Assembly (NCBI GenBank): GCA_963082975.1
Contig: OY720344.1
Span: 79,348,053 to 79,412,052 of the forward strand
DNA length: 64,000 bases
Origin: Labia minor
Lineage: Eukaryota; Arthropoda; Insecta; Dermaptera; Spongiphoridae
Direction: 5' to 3'
Positions 44,291 through 55,701 of this stretch are shown piece by piece (positions within the stretch are counted from its first letter, which is position 1; every line of letters begins with the position of its first letter). Under the pieces are notes generated by a model. It worked only from the letters and a program-made list of their open reading frames with translations. It was not told the DNA's origin and ran no database searches. The position numbers and the translations under genes are program-made.

Positions 44291-44619
44291 TTTCATTTCT
44301 GATTATATATTATCTCTCATCGTCCCTGGTCGTTTTCCATTTGTTATTCTCAAAATGAACTTTTGCACATTTAAACTAATGAAATAATTATTTTATATTA
44401 CTATGTATGTAGTTAAATTTATAAATCTCAAATTCGAATTTTTGTGTCAATTTATATAACTGATTCATGACAATCACTCTACTTGTAACATTAACATCAA
44501 ATTATAATCAGAATTATATATATATATACAATTATATATTATATAATATATAATATTATATATATTTTATATAATTATAATTATTATTATATAATATTAA
44601 AACTGAAAAAAAATTTTGA

Positions 44620-44916
44620 AAATCAACATGTATTAAATTCAGAAATATGAGTGTAATTATAATACTCAAAGTTATATATTTAATTATAATATTAAAACAG
44701 GGGTATATTATCTGAGAATATTTAAAATAAATATATGCTTAAAATATATTTTAAATAAACACACAAAAAGAAATTAATGTTTCAAGTTATGTACTGATTG
44801 AAACAAAATGGATGAAAACCTTTTACTACTTTCAACCAAAACTATGTGCCACTCGGGGGTACGGGGCGGAGCTCCGTCTAGGTGTGAAGACCGCCCAAGG
44901 CGCTCTGAGCAGCTAG
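44620..44916 (+). mobile_element. Helitron 3' fragment
   Basis: Carries the shared AAATGGATGAAAACCTTTTAC block, CACTCGGGGGTACGGGG and a damaged hairpin (GACCGCCCAAGGCGCTC), ending GAGCAGCTAG|T at 44916. The 5' part is lost. Confidence 0.75.
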
Positions 44917-45179
44917 TTGGTAAATAAAATCATTGCCAATCATTGATTAATTATACTATATTTAAATAAATATATAATACATATTTAATTTTATAAATAA
45001 AATAATTAATATTTTATATTATTGAAATCAGAAAAAATCTTTAATGTTTAACTTAATAAAAATATATTTATTTCTATTTAAATTAGATCTATATTTGTAA
45101 AACCACTGAGCTATAATATTATCATTCACCCATATTATATCTATTATTGTAGAAAATATTAATTTAATTTATATATAAA

Positions 45180-45482
45180 ATGGTTCAAAATGTCACTTCG
45201 CAATTGTGGCGCACCTGGTCTATATCATATTTTGCCCAATTTCAACTTAAAGCCAAAGTGAAAAATTGTACGAATTTAAATGTAAACGACTTTGTTTTGA
45301 TTAAAGACCTGTCCTTCTTGCCTAACAACTGGGTAAAAGGCCGAGTGGTGAAATTGTATACCGCTCGCGATAAAAATGTAAGAGTGGTGGACGTGCTCAC
45401 TGTCAAGGGAGTGGTGAAATGTTCATCACATAAATTGGTAAAACTGCTTTCTGAGAATAAATTTGATGTCGTAACCTTGTAA
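45180..45482 (+). pseudogene. Bel/Pao integrase C-terminal tail
   Basis: An open frame of 100 codons reads LWRTWSISYFAQFQLKAK, then NLNVNDFVLIKD, WVKGRVVKLYTARDKNVRVVDVLT and a final HKLVKLL. This is the DUF5641-like C-terminal module of Pao integrases, which follows the catalytic core. Everything 5' is gone. Forty-five bases downstream is a polypurine tract and an LTR start, so this is the 3' end of a second Bel/Pao family distinct from the one at 7-11 kb. Confidence 0.85.
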
Positions 45483-45538
45483 CTCTAATAAGCAATTATA
45501 ATTGTTTTGATTGTTTATACAATAAAAGGCGGGGAGTA

Positions 45539-46020
45539 TGTTGGCGCAAGCGCCTTGCATTGTTTAAATGAATAGAAATAATTTTTAAATTTCCCCCCTT
45601 TGAACATTTAGTTTTAACGTTCGTAAATATTTTTAATTTTCTTTATATTAATGTTTTATATTTAAAATTTATAAAATCAAGTGAATTTTTTTTGTTACCT
45701 GTTCACTTGGTTTTATAATTAATAGTTTATAATTCCAAATGACAAGAAGCTTTTTTGACTTTTTGGACACAGCTTTTTCAAGAGCTGTGCATTCCATATC
45801 GACACTCACTTCTGATAAAGTTATCATAGTATAAACATTTTCTTCCTTGCTAACCTGCTTTGGTATAGATTTTTCGAGGAAAGTACTCCAATTCGGGTTG
45901 CCTCTTATTTCTTATTAGTAAAATTTTCTAACAGGCTTGCAAGAGGTATATCTATTTTATCAACCAATTTGGTATCGAATAAACCTGTTTTTTATACTAA
46001 GAATCTTTCGTTAGTATAAA
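45539..46020 (+). repeat. LTR of a second Bel/Pao element (3' copy)
   Basis: Follows the polypurine tract AAAAGGCGGGGAG. Starts TGTTGGCGCAAGCGCC, with a GGCGC-AA-GCGCC hairpin, and has an AATAAA signal at about 45977. The right boundary is not certain. Confidence 0.65.
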
Positions 46021-46579
46021 TATCTATAAATTTCATTTATATAAATTATATTATATTTATATATCTCCATTTTGGGCAATCTTTTTAGAAAGCCTACTTT
46101 TATTTATAATTCACCATTGGATTGATATATGCTGTTTTGTTCTTACAATCAGTTTTCATTATAATTTATTAATTTAATTTAATTAATTTTTTATATTACT
46201 ACTATTTCTTTATTATCCAAACAATTATTTGTTACTCTTTTGTATTGTCTAATTATATTCAATTTTCTTATTATAATTATATTCAATTTTTCATAATTTG
46301 TCTCGTTATATCAATTTAATATCAAAATCTAACTTTATATTATACTAGCTGCTCAGAGCGCCTTCGGCGCTCTTCACACCTAGACGGGGGCTCCGCCCCC
46401 TGTACCCCCGAGTGTTACATAGTATTTGGTGGTTGAAAGTAGTAAAAGGTTTTCATCCATTTTGTTTCAATCAGTATATTACATAAAACATTCATTTCTT
46501 TTTGTGTTCTTATTTAAAAAATATATTTTAATTTAATCACTATATTAATTATATATTATTATTGTATATGCTATATCTA

Positions 46580-47400
46580 TCTACCTATGTGGCTCAAAGA
46601 TACTCGAAAGTTCTTAGCCGCAACAACCACATTTCTCCAAGTGTCCCTATCCTGAGCCCTTGTTCCATCTCTCTTACGTCCCTTCCTACGCGTTTTTTTC
46701 CAAGCGGACGTTTTACAATCGGTCTTCCCACCAATATCTTTTTCCTCTCCCATTCTAGCCACGTGCCCTGCCTATCGCAGCTTTTTCCCTTTTATAACCC
46801 TAACTATTTCTGAAGATGCAGAGAGGCCATGCAATTTCTTGTTATGTTGTCTCCCCCATACCCGGTGACCTCATCTTTCTTTGGCCAATAAATGCAGGGA
46901 AGAATCCTATTCTCAAATACTCTGAATCTACTCTCATCTCCAAGGGTCATAGACCATGCCTGCCACCCATATAATGCAACAGGCAAAATAATCTTTTTAT
47001 ATATTCCCTTTGATAATAATTTTCAAGAGATAAGCCTCTTTATTGCAGATAACAGGCGTTTCCCGATTGCAACCCCGATTTAAATTCTTCTCAAATATTA
47101 TTATCCTTCGTGTTTACATTCAATTTTTCTACATATTCAAATTCTACATTTTGTATCTTAAGATTTTGTATGTTAATACTCTTCCTCTTTGTTACTAAAT
47201 ATTTTTTCTTATCACTATTAATTTCAAACCTCCATTAAATTATCTGTAATTGCAATTGCCGAATCTCCTATTATATTTAAGTCGTCTGGGTAACCTAATA
47301 TTTTACAATTGATTTCCGCATCTTATTCTTTCTTTACTACCTTCAAGACAAATTTGAAGATTGAAAATTTGAAAAAGTTTATCCGGATCTATTGAGTCAT
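46580..47400 (-). pseudogene. Non-LTR reverse transcriptase C-terminal part inside Helitron H4
   Basis: The minus strand reads, with frame changes, the RT block ending ILGYPDDLNIIGDSAIAIAD (47300 region), then ...SGLQSGNACYL, KRLISLKII, VALYGWQAWSMTLGDESRFRVFENRILP and IYWPKKDEVTG, then HVARMGEEKDIG and a tail with QDRDTWRNVVVAAKNFRVS. This is the RT thumb and C-terminal region of an insect endonuclease/RT retrotransposon. The expected YADD box reads YPDD. The same fragment appears in H1, H5, H6 and at 16.4 and 59.5 kb, always linked to the Helitron 3' end. Confidence 0.8.
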
Positions 47401-47709
47401 GCGTATGTTTTACTAAAGTCTACAAATAATTAGTGAATAGAAATATTGAATTCGCGGTTTTTTTCCTAATATCTGTCATAATGAAAATATCTTAATTAAT
47501 GTTGGTCGATTTGGCCTGAACCCGCAATGATATCTCCTAATATTTCCTCCGCCTATGGTTCTTAAGTATTGTATATGTTATAATAGTGAAATAGAGTATA
47601 ATATTTCTTGATCATTACATTTTGGTATTTTATTTTCATTCCTAGATTATTATTGAATATTTTTAATTATAATGAAACTTGAGAAAATGCAAAAATAGAG
47701 ACTTGAGAC

Positions 47710-48371
47710 CAGGGCCGCGGCGTGCACGTGTGCAAGGTGGGCGCTGCCCACGGGCGCCTGGTGTAGGGGGCGCCAAACTGACCATTCTTTTTTATTTTAT
47801 TTTAAGTGTTTTAAAAATGAATCAATATAATTGTGGACGTGAATCCTACGACACGTTTAAATATATTTTCCAAATTTGTTTGTTTTACTGCGTATCTTTC
47901 TAACCTTGCCCGTAACTGTAGCTTCGGGTGAACGAAGCTTCTCTAAGTTAAAAATTATAAAAACGAATTTGCGTTCGACATTGTCGCAGGAGCGCTTAAC
48001 AGATCTTTCTATGATAGCAATAGAAAATGAAATCATGGATAACTTAGAAATATATGATATTATTAAAGGTTTTGTAGCTTCAAAGGCTCGAAGAATCCGA
48101 ATAGTATAGTTTTGTGATGGAATTTCATATTGTATTATGTTTTCATTTTTGAATTTTTTTTATGTTTATTGTTCTAGAAATTTAACCTTGTTTCTATTGT
48201 TAATGAGTTAATTATTTTGTTATTTCCTATTATTATGTAGATAAATTCCTCTGTATTCATAAACACAGTTTTCAAAATTAAATGTTTTATTTGATTTTAT
48301 TGTTCTATTGATAGAGGGGGCGCTTTTTAAAAATTTGCACACGGGCGCTTTGCACCCACGTCGCGGCCCTG
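47710..48371 (+). mobile_element. hAT element with perfect 8-bp target duplication
   Basis: CTTGAGAC at 47702-47709 and 48372-48379. Terminal inverted repeat CAGGGCCGCGGCGTG / CGTCGCGGCCCTG. The uninterrupted site GAGACTTGAGACAATTTATAAAAATT is present in the related Helitrons near 53960 and 61660 (inverse). Inside is only the C-terminal part of a transposase, so it is a 662-bp deletion derivative. Confidence 0.95.
47876..48109 (+). pseudogene. hAT dimerisation domain
   Basis: Reads IFLTLPVTVASGERSFSKLKIIKTNLRSTLSQERLTDLSMIAIENEI and ends KARRIRIV. The ASGERSFSKLK...RL..L..I signature is the hAT C-terminal dimerisation region. The first 500 or so residues of a full transposase are absent, so this copy cannot cut DNA. 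The frame reaches its natural stop and is undamaged, suggesting a fairly young internal-deletion derivative. Confidence 0.88.
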
Positions 48372-50136
48372 CTTGAGACAATTTATAAAAATTAACGGTA
48401 TAAAACTATAGATAAATGACCAATATATACATTCATTAATAGTATTAATTTAAATTAATTGATTTATTTGTTTTTTTATTATTAAGTTCATTTATTAATT
48501 TTTTTAGATCATAGTTATTTTCCTTAAAAGAAACTTAAATTCTGTGGTGCTAGGGGATTTGAAAATCATTCGTCGCAATATGAAGATTTCGCTTACAGTT
48601 TCTGTCATGTCCGACCTCCATCCAAAAGTTATTTTCTGTCAAGTTTTTTGCTTCTCTTAATCATGTGATCTATATATTTAATTTTTTTTGATTCATTATA
48701 ATAAAATTTAAACAAATAAAAATTTTTACTTTGTTAATTTATATAAATTTCAATATAAACTGATTGTGAGTGATACGCTTAGCCAATACTCTGAATAATT
48801 TGTGTACAAAAATATTGAATGTTCTTAGCGAGATTTGATATAATGTTGTACGATTTGTCCTAAATCTGAATTAGAAGAAAATTATAAATTGCCTCCTCTT
48901 CCAGCCCAATTCATTTACCAACCCATGTTGCATATGGCATCTAAATTTCTTAAAACTCCGTTTTTTTAATTTAAAATAGAAGGAGAGAAAGAGTTTTAAA
49001 TTATATTCGAATAGTCTATATATTCTATATATAATAGTATTTTTTTTCTGAATTTAATAGCAAGTTGATTTTAAAAATTTTCCATTCTTAATGCATATGA
49101 TTGATTACATGTGTTAAAATTTAAAAAAATTCAAATATTCTAATTTTTATATTTATATATACAATTTAATATTATTTTTTATTAATATCATATCAAAAAA
49201 AGAGAATTTATTAAAAATTAAAAATAAAAAAAGAAGCCTATTAATAAAAAATTGAATGGTGATTTAAATATTTTATTAAATTAATTAAAATGAGACCTTT
49301 TAGAATAAATTATTTAATTGAAATGATATTTAAATATAAGAATTTAAAAAAATATTATATTCTTTGTTTGGCAATTGTTATTTAATTATGTGCAACATGA
49401 TTCGACTTGCACAGAGCATCGTTATTTTTTATTAATATCACATAATAAAATAGAATCTTTTAAACATAATAAATAAAAAAAAACATTTTAATAATATTAA
49501 AAAATATACCCAATTTAAAACAACTTTATATCATCATATTTTAATTTTTATATAATATATATATATATTTAGTAATTAATAATAGAGTAATTAAATTAAA
49601 ATAAAAAACAAAGATAATAAAATTCAGTAAAGATAATATAATTCAGTCATTTTAATTCAGGTTAAATAATATTTTTTTTTATTATTCAATGATAAAATTT
49701 ATATATTATTATATATATATTATAGAAAAGAAGAAATATTCAATTAAATAAAAAATAATTTAAGATAAAAATATGATCTAATAAATATTTTAATTAAATT
49801 GAGAACTTTTAGAATAAATTATTTAATTGAATTGATATTTGTATATTAGAATTTAAAATAAAAAGGGAAATATTATAATAATTCTTCGATTGGGAATCTC
49901 TATGATAATTCATTGTTTGAAATGATTCCGCTAGGCCGACAGTGAGCCGCGAGCTGCTCTTGAATGAACAACACGGAGAATTATATAAACTTTAAAAAAT
50001 TAATTTCTGCGGTTATTGATAAGTTATTAATAAAATTTATAGCCTATGTTACTCTAGAGGTATATAAGAATATTGTGATGTAATTTCAAAGAAATCGGTT
50101 CAGCCAATTCTGAGTCTATAAAATAGTAATTTTCCG

Positions 50137-50227
<91 letters not shown>
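50137..50227 (+). repeat. (GACA)n microsatellite at the Helitron H4 5' end
   Basis: About 22 perfect GACA units. The same position in H6 (60718-60742) has only about five inverse units (GTCT), one with an interruption. Confidence 0.97.
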
Positions 50228-50819
50228 GTGAAAAATTCTAAAGTCACTTTTGGATTCTAGAGGTCATGAAACGCGAAGATATGCAAAAATTTTTAAATTC
50301 TGAGCAATGTGCAGACAAAAACCTTTTTTTATATATATAGATTTAAATTTAATCCAGATTATCTTTACTTGTTCATTTATTAAAAGTTTATATTTAGTTA
50401 CATAATATATCTTATTTATATTAATTTTCTTTCTTTCATTGTTTCTTTCCAGAAACTTAAATTGGAATAATTCTAACCTAAACCATCTTTCGTTGAGTTG
50501 ACAAGATCCGATTTTGGCTTCTTCCATTAGGCACACCCTTTTTCATATTCTTATTAATTAATTTCAAATAATTTCTGAACAAAATACGACTGGCGACTTA
50601 CCCTTTTTTTTATACACCCATCTTTATTTTTCCTCCCAAACCACGGTCATTCGAATCTAAGATAATTTTCCATTGGCTAGTTATCTTCAAATCCCCCCAA
50701 CAGCTCCTGGTTCCGAATTATTCCCCTTTCGGGTTGTAATAAGGGCCTTAAGCGGTTTTAAATTATTTGTTAATTTTACGAACTATTTTATAGTAGTTAT
50801 CAACATTTGTGTGTACAAG

Positions 50820-51150
50820 AATATCTTTTCTTGATTAAACATTGTTTTTTAATGGGAAAAACTTGTGAACAATCATTGCAGTGTTTGCCCGAATGTTATC
50901 CCACATCTGCTCCTTCGAGAACAATGTTTAATCAAGACGCGATATTCCTGTTTTTTCCATTGTTCTTATGAAGGCGAAAGTAGCGTCACTCAAACGACTG
51001 TAGCTTGTAAACAAATGGACGAAATGTCATGATACTTCATACATAAACTAGTGACAGATGACCCTCTCGAAATGAGTCATGTTTATTTTCTAGTGGCGCC
51101 ACCTACTGGAAAATCCCGGGACTTTTCAGCCCATGTAGTATAAGTAGTTT
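50820..51150 (-). pseudogene. mariner 5' end and transposase start, rearranged
   Basis: The minus strand from about 51140 shows a mariner terminal region (GGCTGAAAAGTCCCGGGA, GGTGGCGCCACTAG), then an ATG near 50970 with a start like M-EKT..YRVLIKHC in shifted frames, as in SETMAR-like mariners. About 35 codons later the sequence breaks. A 17-bp segment CTTGATTAAACATTGTT (from about 50832) recurs inverted from about 50918, showing a local inversion. Confidence 0.6.
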
Positions 51151-51854
51151 TAAAATACTAAATCGAATAACAATGTCTATTTCAATGTTGTAAAGAACTA
51201 GTGATATGCCTAGAAAATATATAAAAAACATAAATGTAAGTAAAGTTGTTTTCAATTAAACAAGAGTGAGGTGAAAAGATAAGATATAGTCAGATATTTG
51301 ATTAAATTTTCTCAGAAAAGTGATGGTTGGAGGGAAGTGGTTGTTGCGACCAAGAACTTTTGAATTAAATAGCGCCATAAATATATTTATATATATACGT
51401 ATATGGTATCATGGTTATTATAGTAAAACTGAAAAAATTGTTATTTTAATTATTATAGTTATGGTCCGCCCATCTTGACATCGAGTCGATATATAATTTT
51501 AGTTGAGATTTAATTAAAATTTGATTAATCAATATGGACAGGTCATTAATAAAAATGACTAATGATTAGTTTAAAAATTGTTTGTCTTTTTAATTATTAT
51601 GAATTATACAAAATAAAAAAATATATATAATATATATTATATACCATAAATTTGATAAAATAACTTTATGAAAAACCCTCCATTAATTGTTTTGTTCTTT
51701 GTGAAAAATTCAAACAAATTCAAATAAATTTCCTTTTGAATATTACAAATGTTAAATAATAACTAGTTAAAAAAACCAATTAATGTTCCATTTTTTATTT
51801 TATTTTATTTTTTCATAAGAAAGATTGGTGAGTAAATAAGGAAGGGTAGCAAAA

Positions 51855-52052
51855 ATGCATGAAATGGGCTTGAGTGATGGCTTAGTTCTCGGCACTTTCG
51901 CTTATTCCTTCCTGATAACCCGACTGACGTCACTCGTGGCAACGAAGACTGATCGCTTGAGGATTTGCCTTCCTTTTTCGCCAACCTATCTTCTCATCGA
52001 ACTGACTTCATCTGCTTCTTTACCAGCCAATATTTTCCATCTAACGAATTGA
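51855..52052 (+). other. GC-richer intronic island with a CRE palindrome
   Basis: A 200-bp patch of near-even base composition in AT-rich intron. It has an open frame of 65 codons from a non-ATG start (an ATG at 51855 is available: ATGCATGAAATGGGC) and the palindrome TGACGTCA at about 51925. It could be a cassette exon, an enhancer or chance. Confidence 0.3.
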
Positions 52053-54093
52053 TAAAGAAAAATGTACCAATTTTTTTCTTTTATTTCTTTATCCTTATTC
52101 TTTTTTTACATTTTAAATAATTCGGTTTCTAATATATATAAATATAAAAATAAATAAATAAATCATTATTATATTATTTGCCATACAATTCAACAGGAGA
52201 GCATCAAATTGGGTTTATATAATAAAATTATTAATATCTCAATGACCACTCTTAATTAATTTATTTTGGAAAATGTTTAATTGCTATTACAATTTATTTT
52301 TCTAAAGAAACATTTATAGATTTTAGAAACCAATATTTGAGAAACAGGATAAGATAAAAATTGTTTTCAGGTAAATGATGTGACTGCTACAGTTAAAAAT
52401 ATCGAAAATCACAAGACATACAAGTAGATAATTTATCAATATTTAGGTAAATTACACAGGCCAACGATGAAAAAACTTTTTTAATGAATATACCTTATTA
52501 TTATGTTTTTTAGGTTGCTGAATCCAAATATGATGCTTAAAAAACTGAATCACCTACCATTTCTTCACATTTTATAGTTAAATGCATTTTTTTCGAGATT
52601 TTTGCGTTTAGCGATATTTAAAGAATTTAAACAGATTTATAGTATTACTAGCTGCTCAGAGCTCCTTCGTCGCTCTTCACATCTAGACGGGGGCTCCGCC
52701 CCCTGTACCCCCGAGTGGTACATAGTATTTGGTTGAAAGTAGTAAAAGGTTTTCATCCATTTTGTTTCAAACAATGTATAACATAAAACATTCATTTCTT
52801 ATTGTGTGATTATTTAAAATATATTTTAATTTATTTAGTAAATTAATTATATATATTATTATTGAATATGTTATATCTATCTACTCGAAAGTTCTTGGCA
52901 GCTACAACCACATTTCTCCTAGTGTCCCCGGTGACCTCATCTTTCTTTGGCCAATAAATGCTGGAAAGAATAATCTGAATCTACTCTCATCTCCCAGGGT
53001 CATAGACCATGCGTGGCTCAACGGTACTCGAAAGTTCTTGGCAGCTACAACCACATTTCTCCAAGTGTCCTTATCCTGAGCCTCTGTTCCATCTCTCGTA
53101 CGTCATTCCCTGATGTACTCATCTTTCTTTGGCCCATAAATGCTGGGGAGAATCCTATTTTCAAATACTCTGAATCCACTCTCATCTCCTAAGATCATAG
53201 ACCATGTCTCACACTCATATAATACAACAGACAAAATAATTGTTTTATATATTTTAATTTTCATTCCCTTTTATAATAATTTTGATGAGATAAGCCTCTT
53301 TACTGCATGATAACAAGCGTTTCCCGATTGCAACTTCGATTTAAATTCTTCTCAAATATTATTATCCTTCGTGATTACATTCAATTTTTCTACATATTCA
53401 AATTCTACATTTTGTCTGTTAATACTGCTCCTGTTTGTTTCTAAATATATTTATTTATCATTATTCATTTCAAACCTCATCTCTTTTCCTACCTCGATTA
53501 ATTTTTCCTCGCTATCTGTAATTGCAATTGCCGAATCTCCTATTATATTTAAGTCGTCTGGGTCACCTAATATTTTACAATTGATTTCCGCATCTTACTC
53601 TTTCTTTACTACCTTCAAGATAAATTTTAAGATCAAAATATGAAAAAGTTTATCCGGATCTATTGAGTCATGCGTAGGTTTTACTAAAGTCTACAAATAA
53701 TTAGTGAACAGAGATAGTGAATTCGCGGTTTTTTTAATATCTGTCATAATGAAAATATCTTAATTAATGTTGATAGATTTGGCATGAACCCTCAATGATA
53801 TCGTCTAATATTTCCTCCGCCTATAGTTTATAAGTATTGTATATGTTATAATAGAGTATAATATTTCTTGATCATTTCATTTCGATATTTTAATTTCATT
53901 GTTTGATTTTTATTGATTATTTTTAATTATAATAAAATTTGAGAAAATGCAAAGTTAGAGACTTGAGACAATTTATAAAAATTAATTTATAAAAATTAAG
54001 GGTATAAAAATATTGATTAAAACTAAAGATAAATTAATAATATATACATTCATTAGTAGTATTAATTTAAATTAATGGATTTATTTGATTTTT

Positions 54094-54232
54094 ACTTTCC
54101 CGCATACTTCGTATAAGGGAAGTATTGGAATCGTCAAAAATTTCGACTTCGAGATTTCGATAGATCTTGACGTTTTAGACCTCCCTGAGTCGGAAAATAC
54201 CATTTTTCGAATTATGTCTGTGTGTGTGTATG

Positions 54233-54263
<31 letters not shown>

Positions 54264-54885
54264 TGTCTGTAAGCACATTTACTCAAAAACTAATCAAGCT
54301 AGGACTTCGAAATTTGGTACACCGATATTATTCACAGTTTGTAGATTTCTATCAAAATTTCGTCAAAATCGGTGGTACTTTACCTACACTGGTTGCGTTT
54401 ACCTTTCAAGTAAAGTACCAGTTTGCTTCGAGATATTTGCTTCATTTTTTGTATATAGATTTAAAAATATGAAAAAAATTGAGATACCAAATTTCATCAT
54501 GATCTGACTACCGGAAGTGACATTTTACCTATACAAGTAGCGTTTCTTTTTTACCGTCCGACGATAGTAAGGGAGGTATTGTTTTCACACCAAATTTCAC
54601 CTATGGATATTTTTAGGTACATATCTCCACGAATCATGCATTTTCTTAACAGAAAAAAGTATTTTTAGCATGATGTCTGTCCGTCTGTCCGTCATTTAAA
54701 ATATCAGTTAACCGGAAGTAGCACTTTATTCTATATATATAAATGTTACCAAATATCAAATTTGACACCAATAAACTAATACGAACTGGCTCTTTATCAA
54801 TACCAAGTTTACACATTCTAAATATTCATTCACAACTCTTTATACCTATTTATATGCGGGAAAGTCTAGGGGAGGACACTCCCGC
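54094..54885 (+). mobile_element. Helentron-like repeat, family C
   Basis: 5' ACTTTCCCGCATA (54094-54106), TATG microsatellite, 3' inverse TATGCGGGAAAGT (54853-54865) and stem-loop GGGAG-GACA-CTCCC (54870-54883). It contains the first ~150 bp of a family A-like sequence near 54560. Inserted in a T run of Helitron H5; the same run is uninterrupted in H4 near 48475. Confidence 0.82.
54222..54262 (+). repeat. (TATG)n microsatellite within family C
   Basis: About nine units of TATG, preceded by TGTGTGTG. Confidence 0.95.
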
Positions 54886-55263
54886 TTATTTATTATTAAG
54901 TTCATTTATTACAGAGGTATATAAGAATATTGTGATGTAATTTCATAGAAATCGTTTCTTATTTTTTGATGTTTATAATTCAAAATTACCGGTAAAGTGT
55001 CGGTTAAGTAGGAAATTTCTTTTTTGTTTGTTTCTATGACAGCAAAAAAGTAAACAAATTACATACATATATACATACATACATACAAACACTCTCCTTT
55101 ATATATATAGATAATATTTATAAGTAAATTGGAAAAGTAGGTCTAATGGATGTAGATGATGTTGGTAGCACTGCCAAAAAACATTTGCTGGTCAAACAGC
55201 TGATGTTTTCTTTACTGTCAACCAAACCTCACTTTAACGTTTCTAGTACATGTGCTCAGTAAA

Positions 55264-55701
55264 ATGTCTAATCGCGGATGTAAAAACTCTGCTGACAGTT
55301 TTTGTTATATTTGTGGTGAGTTTGTGACTAAAAAACACCAAAGAAACATTACAGACTTTGTGAAAAAGGTTTATCTATCATATTTTGGAACTAAACTTGG
55401 TGATCAGGAGAAATCTTGGGCACCACAGGTATGTTATGTTTGTGTTGAAGATCTAAGAAAATGGTCAAAAAAGGAGAGAAAAACCTTTAAATTTGCTGTT
55501 CCTATGATATGGAGGGAGCCGAAAAATCATTCTGATGACTGCTATTTTTGCAGTGTTGATATTACTGGTCATAACTCAAAAAACAAGAAGGTAATAAGCT
55601 ATCCTAATCTTCCGTCTGCCATCCGACCAGTAGGACACAGTGTAGATTTACCGAAAGAAAAAAGAGAACGGAAGTATAAACCAATTCCAGCTGACAAGTG
55701 A
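55264..55701 (+). CDS. Cys-rich putative zinc-binding protein of an unassigned transposon
   Basis: ATG at 55264 (MSNRGCKNSADSFCYICGEF) with AAA before it; 145 codons to a stop at 55701, no interruptions. Three CxxC pairs stand out: CYIC (residues about 14-17), CYVC (about 58-61) and CYFC (about 94-97). With conserved WAPQ, WREPKNHSDD and SYPNLPSAIRPV segments they suggest a compact metal-binding fold. I recall similar multicopy proteins in insects and cnidarians without a known role, but cannot verify that. An AATAAA lies 15 bases past the stop. It sits in the transposon 52455-55973 and may be the N-terminal piece of a larger protein in complete copies. Confidence 0.7.
   Translation: MSNRGCKNSADSFCYICGEFVTKKHQRNITDFVKKVYLSYFGTKLGDQEKSWAPQVCYVCVEDLRKWSKKERKTFKFAVPMIWREPKNHSDDCYFCSVDITGHNSKNKKVISYPNLPSAIRPVGHSVDLPKEKRERKYKPIPADK

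Larger units (their letters stand above)
46345..50341 (-). mobile_element. Large Helitron (H4) carrying a non-LTR RT fragment and a nested hAT
   Basis: Minus-strand start A|TCTATATATATAAAA at 50341 and end CTAG|T at 46348-46345, with the intact hairpin GAGCGCC-GAA-GGCGCTC. A GACA microsatellite lies near the 5' end. The body includes the non-LTR RT C-terminal part (about 47400-46580). A 662-bp hAT with an 8-bp duplication is nested at 47710. No Rep or helicase is seen, so it is non-autonomous. Confidence 0.85.
52648..55111 (-). mobile_element. Helitron H5, with nested Helentron-like repeat
   Basis: Minus-strand 5' A|TCTATATATATAAAGG at 55111; 3' CTAG|T at 52651-52648, with a mutated hairpin (GAGCGAC-GAA-GGAGCTC). 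It carries the non-LTR RT remnants seen in H4 (including GDPDD in place of GYPDD) and a family C repeat at 54094. It is inserted in the TTA-flanked transposon. Confidence 0.85.

Noticed and set aside
50137-50227. Regular direct repeats suggesting a CRISPR-like array
   Set aside because: Simple GACA microsatellite without spacers, in a eukaryotic Helitron.
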